NCBI RefSeq assembly: GCF_018263925.1
Contig: NZ_JAEVHF010000007.1
Coordinates: 175,844 to 239,843 of the forward strand
Source: Kistimonas asteriae
GTDB taxonomy: Bacteria > Pseudomonadota > Gammaproteobacteria > Pseudomonadales > Endozoicomonadaceae
DNA: 64,000 bases
Direction: 5' to 3'
Part shown: positions 1-9,507 of the stretch, piece after piece
Position numbering within the stretch: the first letter of the stretch is position 1
Layout: the number at the start of each line of letters is the position of its first letter
Translations under genes and position numbers: made by a program
Notes under the pieces: model-generated
What the model was told of the DNA's origin: nothing
Database searches by the model: none
What the model saw: only the letters and a program-made list of their open reading frames with translations

Positions 1-3000
1 CCAGCTGATAGCTGTTACCCCCCCGTTCAGACAGGAACAGGTTTGTGGTATCCAGCTGGAAGTTGAACTGATCATGGCTGCGGAATTCCAGCGTATCCTG
101 ACCGGCGGTCTCCGTAATCGCATAGTTGCCGCTGTTCAGGTAGTAGACATAGCTGTCATTCCCTTCGCCCCCGGCAGCGGTCGTCGATCCAAACCCTGCA
201 ATAAAGAGATCATCGCCACTGCCCCCGTCAGTACTGAGGGTACTGGTCAGGTTTACCAGTTTGGTCAGCTCATTGAGTGAGTCTGCCCCACCGTCTTGAA
301 CAACCGTATTCAGTCCTTCCGCCAGCAGGAACAGATCTGTACCAAGGCCCGCACTGGCTAACAGGTCCAGACTGCCCCAGCCCAATCCCATGAGAATATC
401 GTTACCTGCACCACCGCTGGAGAAACCGGTCATCCCAATATCGAAAATCAGGTCATTGCCAGCGTCACCAGAGACGGAGGCACCCATGCCGATATTGACC
501 AGGAAATCATCACCCGCCTGGCCGGAAACATCGTTCCCCACACCAAGCGCAATACCAATATCCTCGCCATCACCCAGGTCAAAGATATTGGCGACACCGG
601 CAGCGGCAACGATGTCATTGCCACTCCCTGCATTGATGGTATTACCCAGACCGGCGGCATAAACGCCATCATTCCCGTAATGGGCGTTGACGGTATTCAC
701 TGCACCTACCGCAATCATTACATCATTACCGCCACCTGCAGTACTGGACTCCGCTTCATCCCCCAACAGGGTATTGGCGCCACCGACAGCCACCAGCAGG
801 TCATCACCCGCACCGGCAGCAAAGCGGTTTTCAGCGCCAAGGCCGGCCAGGATGTCATTACCACTGCCGGATGACAGGTTGTTATTGACGCCTATGGCCA
901 GAAGCGTGTTATCGCCGTTTTCACCGGCATCCAGTCGGTTCTGATTACCCAGAGCCAGAAGGACATCAGAACCATTGCCCGTTACCAGGATATTGGTATT
1001 ACCAATGGCGATGGCGGCATCTTCTCCGCTACCAGACGACAAATTATTGGTATTACCCAACGCGACCATGACATTGTTGCCATCACCGCCCTGTAGCAGG
1101 TTCAGCTCTCCAGCCGCAAAACCGAGATCGTTACCGGCCTGGGCATGCCAGATATTGTTTTGTCCAAACATCAAAGCAACATCGTCGCCTTGCCCTGACT
1201 GCACCAGGTTGTTCTGACCCAGTGCGACAACCAGGTCATCACCTGCACCGGTAAAGGCCAGGTTATTCTGCCCGGCCAGGAATGCGATATCGCCGCTGTC
1301 CTGCAGGAAGTCGAGGGAGTAGCCCAGGTCTGGCAGGCGCTCCGCCACATTGATTCCACCAACAACCGGCACGGTGAAAGCCGGCAGGCCAAAGCTTTGT
1401 GCTTCAAGGGCTGGTGCCTGGATATCCGCATAATCGGCAACGTCAAACCCGGGAATGGCAAGATCAGGCAACGTAAACTCGGGCACGGCATAACCATAGA
1501 ATTCCCGGCCACTGAGAACATCCGCCAACCCGGCACTGAATCCACTGATATCAAAACTGTTAATGGAGAATGTCGGAATATGGAAGGCAGGCAGGTTAAT
1601 CGTTGGCAGTGCGATCTCGGCGGTACGGTTAGCCGCCATTACTTCTGACTGCGCATTGTCGTCAGCAGCCGATGTCTTGAATATCTGGTAATCCGCCGAC
1701 GCGTTATAAACCAGCAGATCCGCACTCACCTGATGCTGATCACTGATACCGGCTTCGTTAACCGTTACCGTACCATTGGCGTTCAGGTCAAAACTGCCAC
1801 CGATCACTTCAACCAGCACATCACCGAGGAAGTTGGTAAAGGCCAGATCGCCCCCAAAAAGTCCCAACACAGAATTACCGATACCCCCATTGTCGCCGGT
1901 CTGATCAAGACCAAACGACAGGTTGTAGCTGGCATCCACCTGCCAGTCCTCCAGGGTAATCGACGTATCCGACAACTTGGGGAGAACAAATGACGGTAAG
2001 GTAATACCGGGAAGACTCAATGCCGGGGAACTGAGTTCCGGCAACTGAATCGTCGGCAAACCATAGGCAACCAGTTCACCGTACTGGTATTCCACTGGCG
2101 TACCTTTGAGTTCAGGCAAGGCCGGAATCGCATAATCATACTGGGGAAGGTTCAATTCCGGTGACTGCCAGTCAGGCACCGTCGGACTGGATAGCTCCAG
2201 TTCCGGAAACAGCATGCTGAGCTGGCCGCTTAATGCGACTTCGGCTTCAGCCGTCACACCCAGGCCAAGGTTATCTAACAGTCGCTGTGCAAACGCATTG
2301 TCGCTGTCAGTGAAGGTATCCAGCCCAATGACGGAATCCAGCCCAAACTGATAGACACCCTGCTGTGGCAGATCCTCAGCATAAATCTGAATATCGTTAT
2401 CCGTGGCCACCAGGTTATTCTGACCAATCGCCACAACAATATCGGCACCCGTTCCACTGGCAATGGCGTTGTTCTGTCCTACAGACGCAATCACATCATT
2501 GCCACTGCCCGTAAAGGCCACATTGTTCTGACCTGCTACCAGCGCCATATCGGCGCCCGCTTCTGTCAGCAACAGGTTGTTAACACCAGCGGAGACGACA
2601 CTGTCATCCCCATAACCCGTCAGGACAACATTGGTTTCACCGGCCGCGACGACCGTGTCATTGTCACCACCGGAAAGCACCACATTGGCGACACCTGCCG
2701 CAATCACGGTATCACTGCCTGAAGCGGTAGAAACAATATTGGCTACACCACCGGCCACGGTGAAATCATTACCGGTGCCGGTCAGCTGAACATTACCCTC
2801 ACCCAATGCGAGTAGAGAGTTATCCCCATCACCCGCCAGCTGGATATTGGCAACACCCATAGCGATCTGGGTGTCATTGCCTGAACCGCTGAACTGTAGA
2901 TTACCGGCACCAAACGCTGCGAGAGCATTATCACCGCTACCTGCCAGCTGAATATTGGCAACACCGCCCGACACCATCACATCATTGCCATTGGCGGCCT

Positions 3001-4294
3001 GCAGAATGTTGGCTTCACCGACCGCCGTGATGAGGTTGTTACCACCACCGGTTATCGCAATATTGGCGACACCACCGAGTAGCGCGACATCATTGCCGTC
3101 CGCAGCGATAAAGACATTACCCTCTCCTGCTGCGACCAGCGTGTTATCCCCTGCGCCGGCATTCACCAGGTTAACCTGGCCGCCAACAGCAATGTCATCC
3201 GCACCATTTCCGGCCCACACCAGGTTGGCGATACCCAGTCCGAAAATCGTGTTATTACCATCGCCAGCCACAACAGCATTGGCACCACCGCCAGCCACAA
3301 TGAAATCATCCCCGGTACCACTCTGGATGATATTGGCACCACCCAGCGCTTCTACTGAATTATGTCCATCACCGGCCAGAACGATGTTGGCCAGTCCGCC
3401 AGCCATGATGTGGTCATTACCGTCACCGGCAGCAAGGAAATTGGCACCACCGAGTGCCGCAATATCGTTATCACCATTCCCGGCCAGTACAACGTTGACA
3501 CCACCGGCGGCAAGCACGCGGTTATCCCCATCGCCGACCATGACGCTATTTACGCCACCGGCAACCTGGAGGTCGTTATCCCCATGCCCGGCAAACACGA
3601 TATTGCCGCCCCCCAGGGCGGTGACCGTGTTATCACCATGACCGGCCAATATCGCATTCGCGAGACCGCCGGCCACAATCGTGTTATTCCCATCCGCTAC
3701 CTGAACAACATTCGTACCGCCGACCACATTAATCGTATTATTCCCACCGCCGGCAGCGATGCTGTTCGCGCCGGCTACTGCGGTAATGTCATCATTGCCG
3801 TCACCGGTATCAATCAGGTTGGCGCCACCAAAAGCGTGGATTGTATTGTGCCCGGCAACGTCGGTAATCCTGGCCACACCGGCGGCGGTTTCGATCACAT
3901 CGTCCCCGTTGCCGCCATCGACAATGGCATGCAGGCCAGTCGCCAGCAGGGTGTCATGCCCATCGCCACCGGACAGCGTTGTCCGCAGGCCGTGCCCTTC
4001 GACCACATCATCACCGGCACCACCACCCAGCTGGGTATCTGCGGCATAACCACGAATCACATCATTACCGCTATCACCGTAGATGATGGTTTCAATGCCA
4101 TGCGCAGTCAGGGTATCGTGGCCTTCGCCACCATTGATGAACACGCCACCACCGGTAGCGGTCAGCGTGTCGTCACCGCCATAGCCATACAGTTTGGCGT
4201 AGAGGTGATCCAGTGTTTTGACGTCATTGCCCGCAGTTCCTTCCCACTCCCCGGTAAAGGCGGTCTTGACGGCAGCGTTGGACTCAGCAGTCAT
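1..4294 (-). CDS. MARTX/RTX-like repeat protein, N-terminal part (runs off window)
   Basis: The frame stays open from the ATG at 4294 to the window edge (1431 codons, no stop), so the C-terminus is missing. The first ~40 residues contain an FTG segment, then GND and YGGDD. From memory this layout is that of the N-terminus of Vibrio MARTX toxins. Residues ~40-150 carry RTX-type GGxGxD nonapeptides (for example GGDGHDTL, GGNGDDVI), expected to bind Ca2+. Residues ~150-635 and ~1000-1350 are degenerate ~18-19-residue repeats of the form GGxANxxxAGxGDNxxxA. Residues ~635-1000 are a non-repeat spacer rich in LPxL/LPxF with several GLD/DQ motifs. No signal peptide is seen, as expected for type I secretion. 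MARTX repeats are thought to deliver effector domains across host membranes; any such domains would lie to the left of this window. A giant RTX adhesin is the main alternative. Confidence 0.8.
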   Translation of the reverse strand, partial: MTAESNAAVKTAFTGEWEGTAGNDVKTLDHLYAKLYGYGGDDTLTATGGGVFINGGEGHDTLTAHGIETIIYGDSGNDVIRGYAADTQLGGGAGDDVVEGHGLRTTLSGGDGHDTLLATGLHAIVDGGNGDDVIETAAGVARITDVAGHNTIHAFGGANLIDTGDGNDDITAVAGANSIAAGGGNNTINVVGGTNVVQVADGNNTIVAGGLANAILAGHGDNTVTALGGGNIVFAGHGDNDLQVAGGVNSVMVGDGDNRVLAAGGVNVVLAGNGDNDIAALGGANFLAAGDGNDHIMAGGLANIVLAGDGHNSVEALGGANIIQSGTGDDFIVAGGGANAVVAGDGNNTIFGLGIANLVWAGNGADDIAVGGQVNLVNAGAGDNTLVAAGEGNVFIAADGNDVALLGGVANIAITGGGNNLITAVGEANILQAANGNDVMVSGGVANIQLAGSGDNALAAFGAGNLQFSGSGNDTQIAMGVANIQLAGDGDNSLLALGEGNVQLTGTGNDFTVAGGVANIVSTASGSDTVIAAGVANVVLSGGDNDTVVAAGETNVVLTGYGDDSVVSAGVNNLLLTEAGADMALVAGQNNVAFTGSGNDVIASVGQNNAIASGTGADIVVAIGQNNLVATDNDIQIYAEDLPQQGVYQFGLDSVIGLDTFTDSDNAFAQRLLDNLGLGVTAEAEVALSGQLSMLFPELELSSPTVPDWQSPELNLPQYDYAIPALPELKGTPVEYQYGELVAYGLPTIQLPELSSPALSLPGITLPSFVLPKLSDTSITLEDWQVDASYNLSFGLDQTGDNGGIGNSVLGLFGGDLAFTNFLGDVLVEVIGGSFDLNANGTVTVNEAGISDQHQVSADLLVYNASADYQIFKTSAADDNAQSEVMAANRTAEIALPTINLPAFHIPTFSINSFDISGFSAGLADVLSGREFYGYAVPEFTLPDLAIPGFDVADYADIQAPALEAQSFGLPAFTVPVVGGINVAERLPDLGYSLDFLQDSGDIAFLAGQNNLAFTGAGDDLVVALGQNNLVQSGQGDDVALMFGQNNIWHAQAGNDLGFAAGELNLLQGGDGNNVMVALGNTNNLSSGSGEDAAIAIGNTNILVTGNGSDVLLALGNQNRLDAGENGDNTLLAIGVNNNLSSGSGNDILAGLGAENRFAAGAGDDLLVAVGGANTLLGDEAESSTAGGGNDVMIAVGAVNTVNAHYGNDGVYAAGLGNTINAGSGNDIVAAAGVANIFDLGDGEDIGIALGVGNDVSGQAGDDFLVNIGMGASVSGDAGNDLIFDIGMTGFSSGGAGNDILMGLGWGSLDLLASAGLGTDLFLLAEGLNTVVQDGGADSLNELTKLVNLTSTLSTDGGSGDDLFIAGFGSTTAAGGEGNDSYVYYLNSGNYAITETAGQDTLEFRSHDQFNFQLDTTNLFLSERGGNSYQL

Positions 4295-4574
4295 TGTGAG
4301 GCCTCTTTTTATTTTTATTAACAGAACCAACGTACCAACAATCAATTAAGCCGTTATTTGTACCCTAGTGCAACATTACATATTCACTGTCTTCTATTTC
4401 CGGCTGTCGTCTGTGAACAGAACCGTGAAGTCATTCACAATCCCTGTGGATAACCTTGTGCATTTCTTCTTAGCTGACGTCCGGGTGCCATTGTCATTCT
4501 GCGTTGAAAAAAACTGCTTAAAATTTATTCATTTTGGCTGCTGAATGTTACCTCTCCGTGTCAGCGCTTCAGGC
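4295..4574. other. Intergenic region upstream of the repeat protein
   Basis: Non-coding, A+T-rich stretch between the start of the repeat-protein gene and the terminator of the YfcC gene. It should hold the minus-strand promoter of the repeat protein. A purine-rich AAGAGG lies ~8 bases before the ATG at 4294 and is a plausible ribosome binding site. No clear -35/-10 pair or operator was found. Confidence 0.4.
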
Positions 4575-4608
4575 ACAAAAAAAGACAGGCCCTTACGGAC
4601 CTGTCTTT
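4575..4608 (-). terminator. Rho-independent terminator of the YfcC-type carrier gene
   Basis: A perfect 9-bp stem (AAAGACAGG at 4581-4589 with CCTGTCTTT at 4600-4608) encloses a 10-base loop. On the minus strand it continues into a T-tract. It lies ~30 bases past the stop codon at 4636. Confidence 0.85.
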
Positions 4609-4635
4609 GGATACATCGCGAGAGGTATCGAGTGC

Positions 4636-6042
4636 TTAGAGGCCCATCACGGCGCCAACACTCAGCATGATCATGATCATGACAGTCAGAACACCTGCCA
4701 GCGGCAATACAAACTTGAACCACTTGGCGTAGGACACACGACCGATGGCCAGACCACCCATGACCACACCAGACGTCGGGGTCAGCAGGTTAACGACACC
4801 AGACGCAGACTGGTAAGCAGTGATCACCAGGTCACGGCTCACGTTGGCGAAGTCAGCCAGCGGCGCCATGATCGGCATGCTCAGTACCGCCAGACCAGAG
4901 GTAGACGGAATGAAGAAGGACAGCACAACCTGGATCCAGTACATGGCGTTGATGAAGACGATTTCGGACAGGCCGGAAACCGCATTCTCAGACCAGAACA
5001 GGATGGTGTCGGTGATACTACCAGCGTTCATGATGACCACGATACCGCGGGCAATCGCGATAACGAAGGCAACACCCAGCAGGTCACGAGCGCCGTCAAC
5101 GAAGGTGCCAGTCAGCTCTTCTTCGCTCAGGCGGCCGATCAGACCGATAGCAATAGCGCTCACCAGGAACAGGGCGGACATTTCAGCCATCCACCAGCCG
5201 GCAGCAGACACACCCCAGATCATCACACCGAAGCTGGCAGCGAACAGTACCAGGATCAGTTTACGGGCGCCGGTCAGCTCAATGCCTTCTTCACGGTTTT
5301 TCAGGAAGAATTCTTCGTTGGATTCCTTCATGTCCGCTACCAGGGACTGGGAAGGATCCTTGCGGACTTTCTCCGCGTAACGCATCAGGAAGCCGGCAGT
5401 GATGATGAAACCGATCACCAGGATGGCGATACGCAGGCCCATGCCGTCAGTGAACGGTACGTCAGCGGCGTTGGAAGCAATAACGGTTGCGAAGGGGTTG
5501 ATGGTGGAACCCAGAACACCGATACCAGCGCCCAGCAGTACCACGGCCACACCGGTGACTGCATCATAGCCTGCGGCAATGATGACCGGAATCAACAGCA
5601 TATAGAAAGGCAGGGTTTCCTCCGCCATCCCGTACACGGTACCCCCGGCGGCGAACAACACCATCAGGGCAGGAATCATCCAGATTTCCTTGCCTTCAAG
5701 CGCTGCGGTGACCTTGGCGATACCGGCGTCGATGGCGCCAGTCTTGGTCACTATACCCAGGAAACCACCGATAACCAGTACGAACAGCGCGACGTCGATA
5801 GCGCCGGCTTCATAGCTGGCAGGATCATAAAAACCGGCGCCCGGTGCCATGACCACATCGAAGAAACCCTGTGGGTTTGCATCAACCAGGTGGTAGGTAC
5901 CGGATACCGGCACTTCCTTGCCCAGTTCGGGGTTCATGACACGGTCATATTGACCGGCGGGGACGATATAAGTCAGTGCCGCGACGAATACAATGATCGC
6001 CATTAGCACCGTGTAGGCGGATGGAAACTTGAATTTGCCCAT
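4636..6042 (-). CDS. YfcC family (C4-dicarboxylate/amino-acid carrier-like) transporter
   Basis: 468-residue polytopic inner-membrane protein starting MGKFKFPSAYT, with about 12 hydrophobic segments. It has the hallmarks of the YfcC/ArcD-like branch of the C4-dicarboxylate anaerobic carrier superfamily: the early VPAGQYD loop, the GGTVYGMAEET segment near residue 155, LGSTINPFATVIASNAA near 200, and TPTSGVVMGGLAIGRV near the C-terminus. Substrates in this family are poorly defined; amino acids or small carboxylates are likely. A close paralogue lies at 28183-29592 next to an opine-dehydrogenase-like gene. This copy is monocistronic, with its own terminator, and neither neighbour hints at a substrate. 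Confidence 0.9.
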   Translation of the reverse strand: MGKFKFPSAYTVLMAIIVFVAALTYIVPAGQYDRVMNPELGKEVPVSGTYHLVDANPQGFFDVVMAPGAGFYDPASYEAGAIDVALFVLVIGGFLGIVTKTGAIDAGIAKVTAALEGKEIWMIPALMVLFAAGGTVYGMAEETLPFYMLLIPVIIAAGYDAVTGVAVVLLGAGIGVLGSTINPFATVIASNAADVPFTDGMGLRIAILVIGFIITAGFLMRYAEKVRKDPSQSLVADMKESNEEFFLKNREEGIELTGARKLILVLFAASFGVMIWGVSAAGWWMAEMSALFLVSAIAIGLIGRLSEEELTGTFVDGARDLLGVAFVIAIARGIVVIMNAGSITDTILFWSENAVSGLSEIVFINAMYWIQVVLSFFIPSTSGLAVLSMPIMAPLADFANVSRDLVITAYQSASGVVNLLTPTSGVVMGGLAIGRVSYAKWFKFVLPLAGVLTVMIMIMLSVGAVMGL

Positions 6043-6264
6043 AGAGTGCAGTCCAGTCGAGGAGTTATGGTTGTGTTGGAAAATCGGGGGTCATGATAAG
6101 GATTTAACCCGTGCTTATACTGATCCATGTCAGACTTTGCTCGGCTTTTATACGATAAATGGCATAAATACCCTGCAAATTGCCCTTCTTTTTATGATGT
6201 TTTTCTGAGCATTATTGTCGGTTTCACCTATCCATACGCAGACGACAACTACAGGCTTCCACCT

Positions 6265-6293
6265 ATAAAAAAGCCCGGCTATCAACCGGGCTT
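6265..6293 (-). terminator. Rho-independent terminator of the 94-residue orphan gene
   Basis: Stem AAGCCCGG (6271-6278) pairs with CCGGGCTT (6286-6293) around a 7-base loop. On the minus strand it is followed by TTTTTTATAGG. It sits 18 bases past the stop of the gene at 6311-6595. Confidence 0.8.
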
Positions 6294-6310
6294 CTGGGTT
6301 TTACCCTGCA

Positions 6311-6595
6311 TCAGAGGCTGTTCAGCTGAAACATTTCCTGTTGTTTCTGACGCTGCCGTCGCTCAGGCGGCACCGGACGTTCAGCGGCATAAAATACCGC
6401 AACATCATCATCATTGAGGTGGGTTAATGGTCGGATGACGCCGGACTCGACGCGATCATGAATTTGCGCCTGCAGCGCTTCGTGGGCGGGTAACTTCTCA
6501 AGATTGACAAAAACATAGCCAGCCTGGCACATCACTACCGGCGCAAGCTGGCTGCGCATATCGCTGATCACCTGTTGCAGGTCGATTGGTCGCAT
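6311..6595 (-). CDS. Small hypothetical protein (94 aa)
   Basis: Short soluble protein with no signal peptide or membrane segment, not recognised. It starts MRPIDLQQVISDM, has a central hydrophobic strand (APVVMCQAGYVFVNLEKL) and a basic, glutamine-rich tail. The gene is supported by its own downstream terminator and by the absence of a better frame on either strand. It stands alone between the YfcC gene and the 762-residue membrane protein. Confidence 0.6.
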   Translation of the reverse strand: MRPIDLQQVISDMRSQLAPVVMCQAGYVFVNLEKLPAHEALQAQIHDRVESGVIRPLTHLNDDDVAVFYAAERPVPPERRQRQKQQEMFQLNSL

Positions 6596-6981
6596 GACTG
6601 CCTCTCCCGCTTATGCTCTATTTAATATCCCTGTTATTTTTAGTTGTCCCTCACCATCAAGGGTAATTGATTGCGGCTATTACCTACAAGCACTTACCTC
6701 GCCGTATGCGTTCACACCCAAATATGTATATAAGATAATTTAGATAGGCACTACAGTCCTCCGGCGTGGATTAAGTTTCAAATAGGTTGATACCACACTC
6801 TAGAGAGGAACTCGCCACTGATCTTGCCCTGTAATTTTTCAGAACGAGAGAGTGAGAAACAGGTAGCTTGGGAAAACAAGATGAGTAACGTAACGTCTAC
6901 AGGTCATGACTACATATATTGTCAACTATCTAGTTATGTCACAGACAAGGGCGATCAACATATCAATACCTTACCCATAAT
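6596..6981. other. Intergenic region without convincing gene
   Basis: A+T-rich stretch of ~390 bases upstream of the 94-residue gene. A 71-codon plus-strand frame (6824-7039) runs through the terminator at 6982-7012, has no ribosome binding site and resembles nothing known, so it is not called. No RNA gene or repeat is seen. Confidence 0.4.
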
Positions 6982-7012
6982 AAAAAAAGGAGGCCAAAAA
7001 TCCTGCCTCCTT
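6982..7012 (-). terminator. Rho-independent terminator of the 762-residue membrane protein gene
   Basis: Stem AAGGAGGC (6987-6994) pairs with GCCTCCTT (7005-7012); the minus strand continues as TTTTTTTATTATG. It is 24 bases past the stop codon. Confidence 0.85.
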
Positions 7013-7035
7013 ACCGTAAGTAACCTCAAGACACT

Positions 7036-9324
7036 TTAAGCATAGGAATCCCCCAGACTTTCAGCTGAGGCCATCATCCTACTGATAGCCTCAGATTGAC
7101 CCTCAGCAGCCCCCTCTTCTTCAAGAGAGATGCTCTCCCATTCCCCAAAATCTCTATAGGTATCTGCTAGCACCCTACTAATTCTGGAATTACCTGCCGG
7201 TAGACCTAACTCAACTTGGATATCAGAAGGTAGCATCAGTGGCCTGCTCTCTTCCATAAACGGACTTTCCAAGTTGAGTTGGCTTCTCGCACTTACCGCA
7301 GGGCTAGGTCGACTGGTGGCGGGACCTATTGGTAATCTATCATCGCCTAGATCTTCTAACTCAATGATATTAGCCTGTCTCATTGGCTCTCTTGCAGTAC
7401 CGGCCATGAAACGTTCTCTTGCGCTAATGAAGCGGGTTAAGAAACGCTCTACCTTGTTCATAGTTTTAACCGGATCCCATCCACAGTCTCTGGCTATAGT
7501 GATCAAACGCCGCTTAAGCATCTTGAACGTTTCACCACCATATTTACTGCCATACACTGCCAGAATAATACCCAAATTTGCCATCGCCCATTCAGGCTTA
7601 CCGAAATAATTCGTAGTCGCCCAAGGATTCACTGGTAATCTGAGATATTCTGTCCCATTGATATTATCTGCCAATGCCTGTTGCCTCATGTCCCAGAGCT
7701 TATAAGAATCTTCATATCCCGGTTTCATACTATAGGCTGCTCCACAGTATTCTTTTGCGCTCCACAAGGCCATCCCCGCAGAAGTATATGCTAGTGCTCC
7801 CCACGGTTTCAGCACGGTTATAAATTCATGAATGATCTTAACAAGGTGTTTCAAAGGGTTTTTACTATTCACCATCCAACAAGTCATCACGATAATTTGA
7901 GCTATTGATAATAAAATAGACACTTCAGCAGGACTTAAAGTCATACCCTGAAATGCATAACTTTGCCCATAGAAAAAAGCCTCAGTTTGAGTTGTATCTG
8001 GTGTTATGTTTGCCCGTATCCATTCCGTAACACTCTGAGGGATAGCAGTACCATTAATAATAAATTCTTCCGCCAAGTTAGCACCTGTAAGAAAATCTGA
8101 CAGCTGATCACCAATCAATACGATAAACGCAGAAATTAACGCAAAATGCCCAATTCCCCACCAGCGATTTGTAAAAGAAACAGGCGATATTACAGAATTA
8201 ACATCAGCACCACTGAGCTCAACGTTATAACCTTTTTGACCGAGCTCCTGAACGACTAATTCACGCATCCCTGGATTACTCACAAGCATTTCCATAACTT
8301 GCTTTCTCTCTTCTAACTCGACAGTAGTCAAGTTAGAAAAGTCCATCTGTATTCTTGGCGTTTCATAGAATGTAATAAATAGCGAAAGCCAACGCTTTTC
8401 AAGCGTATCAAGATCAAACAATATTTCTTTAAGATACATGATACAAGTCTCTATTTCTTTTCGCTGCTCAGGCAGACTACCAGACTTGCACCATGCCTTT
8501 TGCAGCGCTCCCAGCAGGGCTGCAAAAATACTTTTCGAGTTAAACAATGGCATAATGGCTTCAACTGTACCATTAGCAATACCATGCCCCCATGCACCTG
8601 CCTTTATCGCACCTACAGCCTCCTTCAGCTTTAAAGCGAACCACTTCAAGAAGCCAAGCAAGGCATTTCTTGCGTCCAATACAACCGACGAAGGTCCAAT
8701 ATATAGAGCCAGAACCCATTGAGCAACATCCCACTTACTGAGCTTTTTCAACTCATCCATTTTTTTGGATAACTGAGAACGTACTTCAAAATGCTTTTGA
8801 CCGTCTTCATCCTCAACACGTGAAAATACATCAGCAAAAAAACCAAAAATTGATGAGCATAATCCCGAAAAAGGAATCATATACAATGAACCGGGACCAT
8901 AGGATACTACTAAATATAACGCCACCCCAGCCGCTCCAGGCGCTACATTTTGCGTAAACCTAAGCACGTTAGATGTTGCAGAATACCAAGTCGCCGGATA
9001 CCCCAGGGGCTTAACAACATACTCCCAGCAATCCCAAGACTCTGTTCTATCAACCAAAGATTTATCAATACAGTCCAAACAGGATGTTGCAATGTTCTGA
9101 ATAGTACGTTCATTAATACTCTCAGGAAGATTGTACAAATTACACAATCTACTTTCTTCAGGCTTATTATTTGTTTCCAAACCTGAAACATAAACCCCAA
9201 GCAACTCAGTTTTCTTACAACAACGCTTAGAACACCGGCCAAAACATCCTTCTTGAGTATGACTCATCCCTGAGTGTTGACTATCACCTGAAGCCATTCT
9301 TTCACGAGCACTAGCAACGCGCAT
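7036..9324 (-). CDS. Large multi-pass membrane protein of unknown function (762 aa)
   Basis: No family recognised. The N-terminus (~1-45) is cysteine-rich (CFGRCSKRCC) with further Cys pairs at ~82-99. Hydrophobic segments lie at about 128-165, 390-408, 466-486 and 508-522. Between them is a charged helical region (~285-360). The last ~130 residues are hydrophilic and Ser/Glu/Arg-rich, so probably disordered. An AGGGGG Shine-Dalgarno precedes the ATG by 6 bases. Immediately upstream is a hexamer repeat (9343-9428). Base composition is clearly A+T-richer than the neighbouring cstA and YfcC genes, which suggests acquisition. Its size, Cys content and composition match the other orphan membrane protein at 34253-35239. 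A host-directed membrane protein is possible but unproven. Confidence 0.75.
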   Translation of the reverse strand: MRVASARERMASGDSQHSGMSHTQEGCFGRCSKRCCKKTELLGVYVSGLETNNKPEESRLCNLYNLPESINERTIQNIATSCLDCIDKSLVDRTESWDCWEYVVKPLGYPATWYSATSNVLRFTQNVAPGAAGVALYLVVSYGPGSLYMIPFSGLCSSIFGFFADVFSRVEDEDGQKHFEVRSQLSKKMDELKKLSKWDVAQWVLALYIGPSSVVLDARNALLGFLKWFALKLKEAVGAIKAGAWGHGIANGTVEAIMPLFNSKSIFAALLGALQKAWCKSGSLPEQRKEIETCIMYLKEILFDLDTLEKRWLSLFITFYETPRIQMDFSNLTTVELEERKQVMEMLVSNPGMRELVVQELGQKGYNVELSGADVNSVISPVSFTNRWWGIGHFALISAFIVLIGDQLSDFLTGANLAEEFIINGTAIPQSVTEWIRANITPDTTQTEAFFYGQSYAFQGMTLSPAEVSILLSIAQIIVMTCWMVNSKNPLKHLVKIIHEFITVLKPWGALAYTSAGMALWSAKEYCGAAYSMKPGYEDSYKLWDMRQQALADNINGTEYLRLPVNPWATTNYFGKPEWAMANLGIILAVYGSKYGGETFKMLKRRLITIARDCGWDPVKTMNKVERFLTRFISARERFMAGTAREPMRQANIIELEDLGDDRLPIGPATSRPSPAVSARSQLNLESPFMEESRPLMLPSDIQVELGLPAGNSRISRVLADTYRDFGEWESISLEEEGAAEGQSEAISRMMASAESLGDSYA

Positions 9325-9342
9325 ACCATCCCCCTAAAAATT

Positions 9343-9428
9343 TAAATTAAAAACAAAATTAAAATTAAAAACAAAATTAAAATTAAAATTAAAATTAAAA
9401 TTAAAATTAAAATCAAAATTAAAATTAA
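9343..9428. repeat. Hexamer tandem repeat (AAAATT)n in the 5' region of the 762-aa gene
   Basis: About fourteen consecutive hexamers, most of them AAAATT, with variants TAAATT (9343), AAAAAC (9349, 9367) and AAAATC (9409). The tract ends ~19 bases before the ATG at 9324. It therefore lies in the promoter or leader of that minus-strand gene, where copy-number change could alter promoter spacing or leader length. It does not change a coding frame. Confidence 0.9.
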
Positions 9429-9454
9429 ACAATAACAAAACTAAAAGAGAAGCA

Positions 9455-9500
9455 GACAAAAAAAAACAAAAGCCCCCACAACAAAAGTGTGAAGGCTGTA
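9455..9500 (-). terminator. Probable terminator of the cstA-like gene
   Basis: On the minus strand an imperfect hairpin (AGCC..CACA pairing with TGTG..GGCT) is followed by TTTTGTTTTTTTTTG. It is just past the stop at 9508. Stem mismatches make it weaker than the other terminators here. Confidence 0.5.
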
Positions 9501-9507
9501 AAAACCT

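Noticed and set aside
2955..4321. Long plus-strand open frames opposite the repeat protein
   Set aside because: They are antisense to a continuous 1431-codon frame with clear RTX/MARTX-like repeats. Their periodic composition is a by-product of those repeats.
4534..6006. 490-codon plus-strand frame opposite the YfcC carrier
   Set aside because: Low-complexity His/Gln/Asp-rich translation with no domain; antisense to a convincing membrane transporter with terminator and start.
6824..7039. 71-codon plus-strand frame
   Set aside because: Runs through the terminator hairpin at 6982-7012, no ribosome binding site, no similarity.
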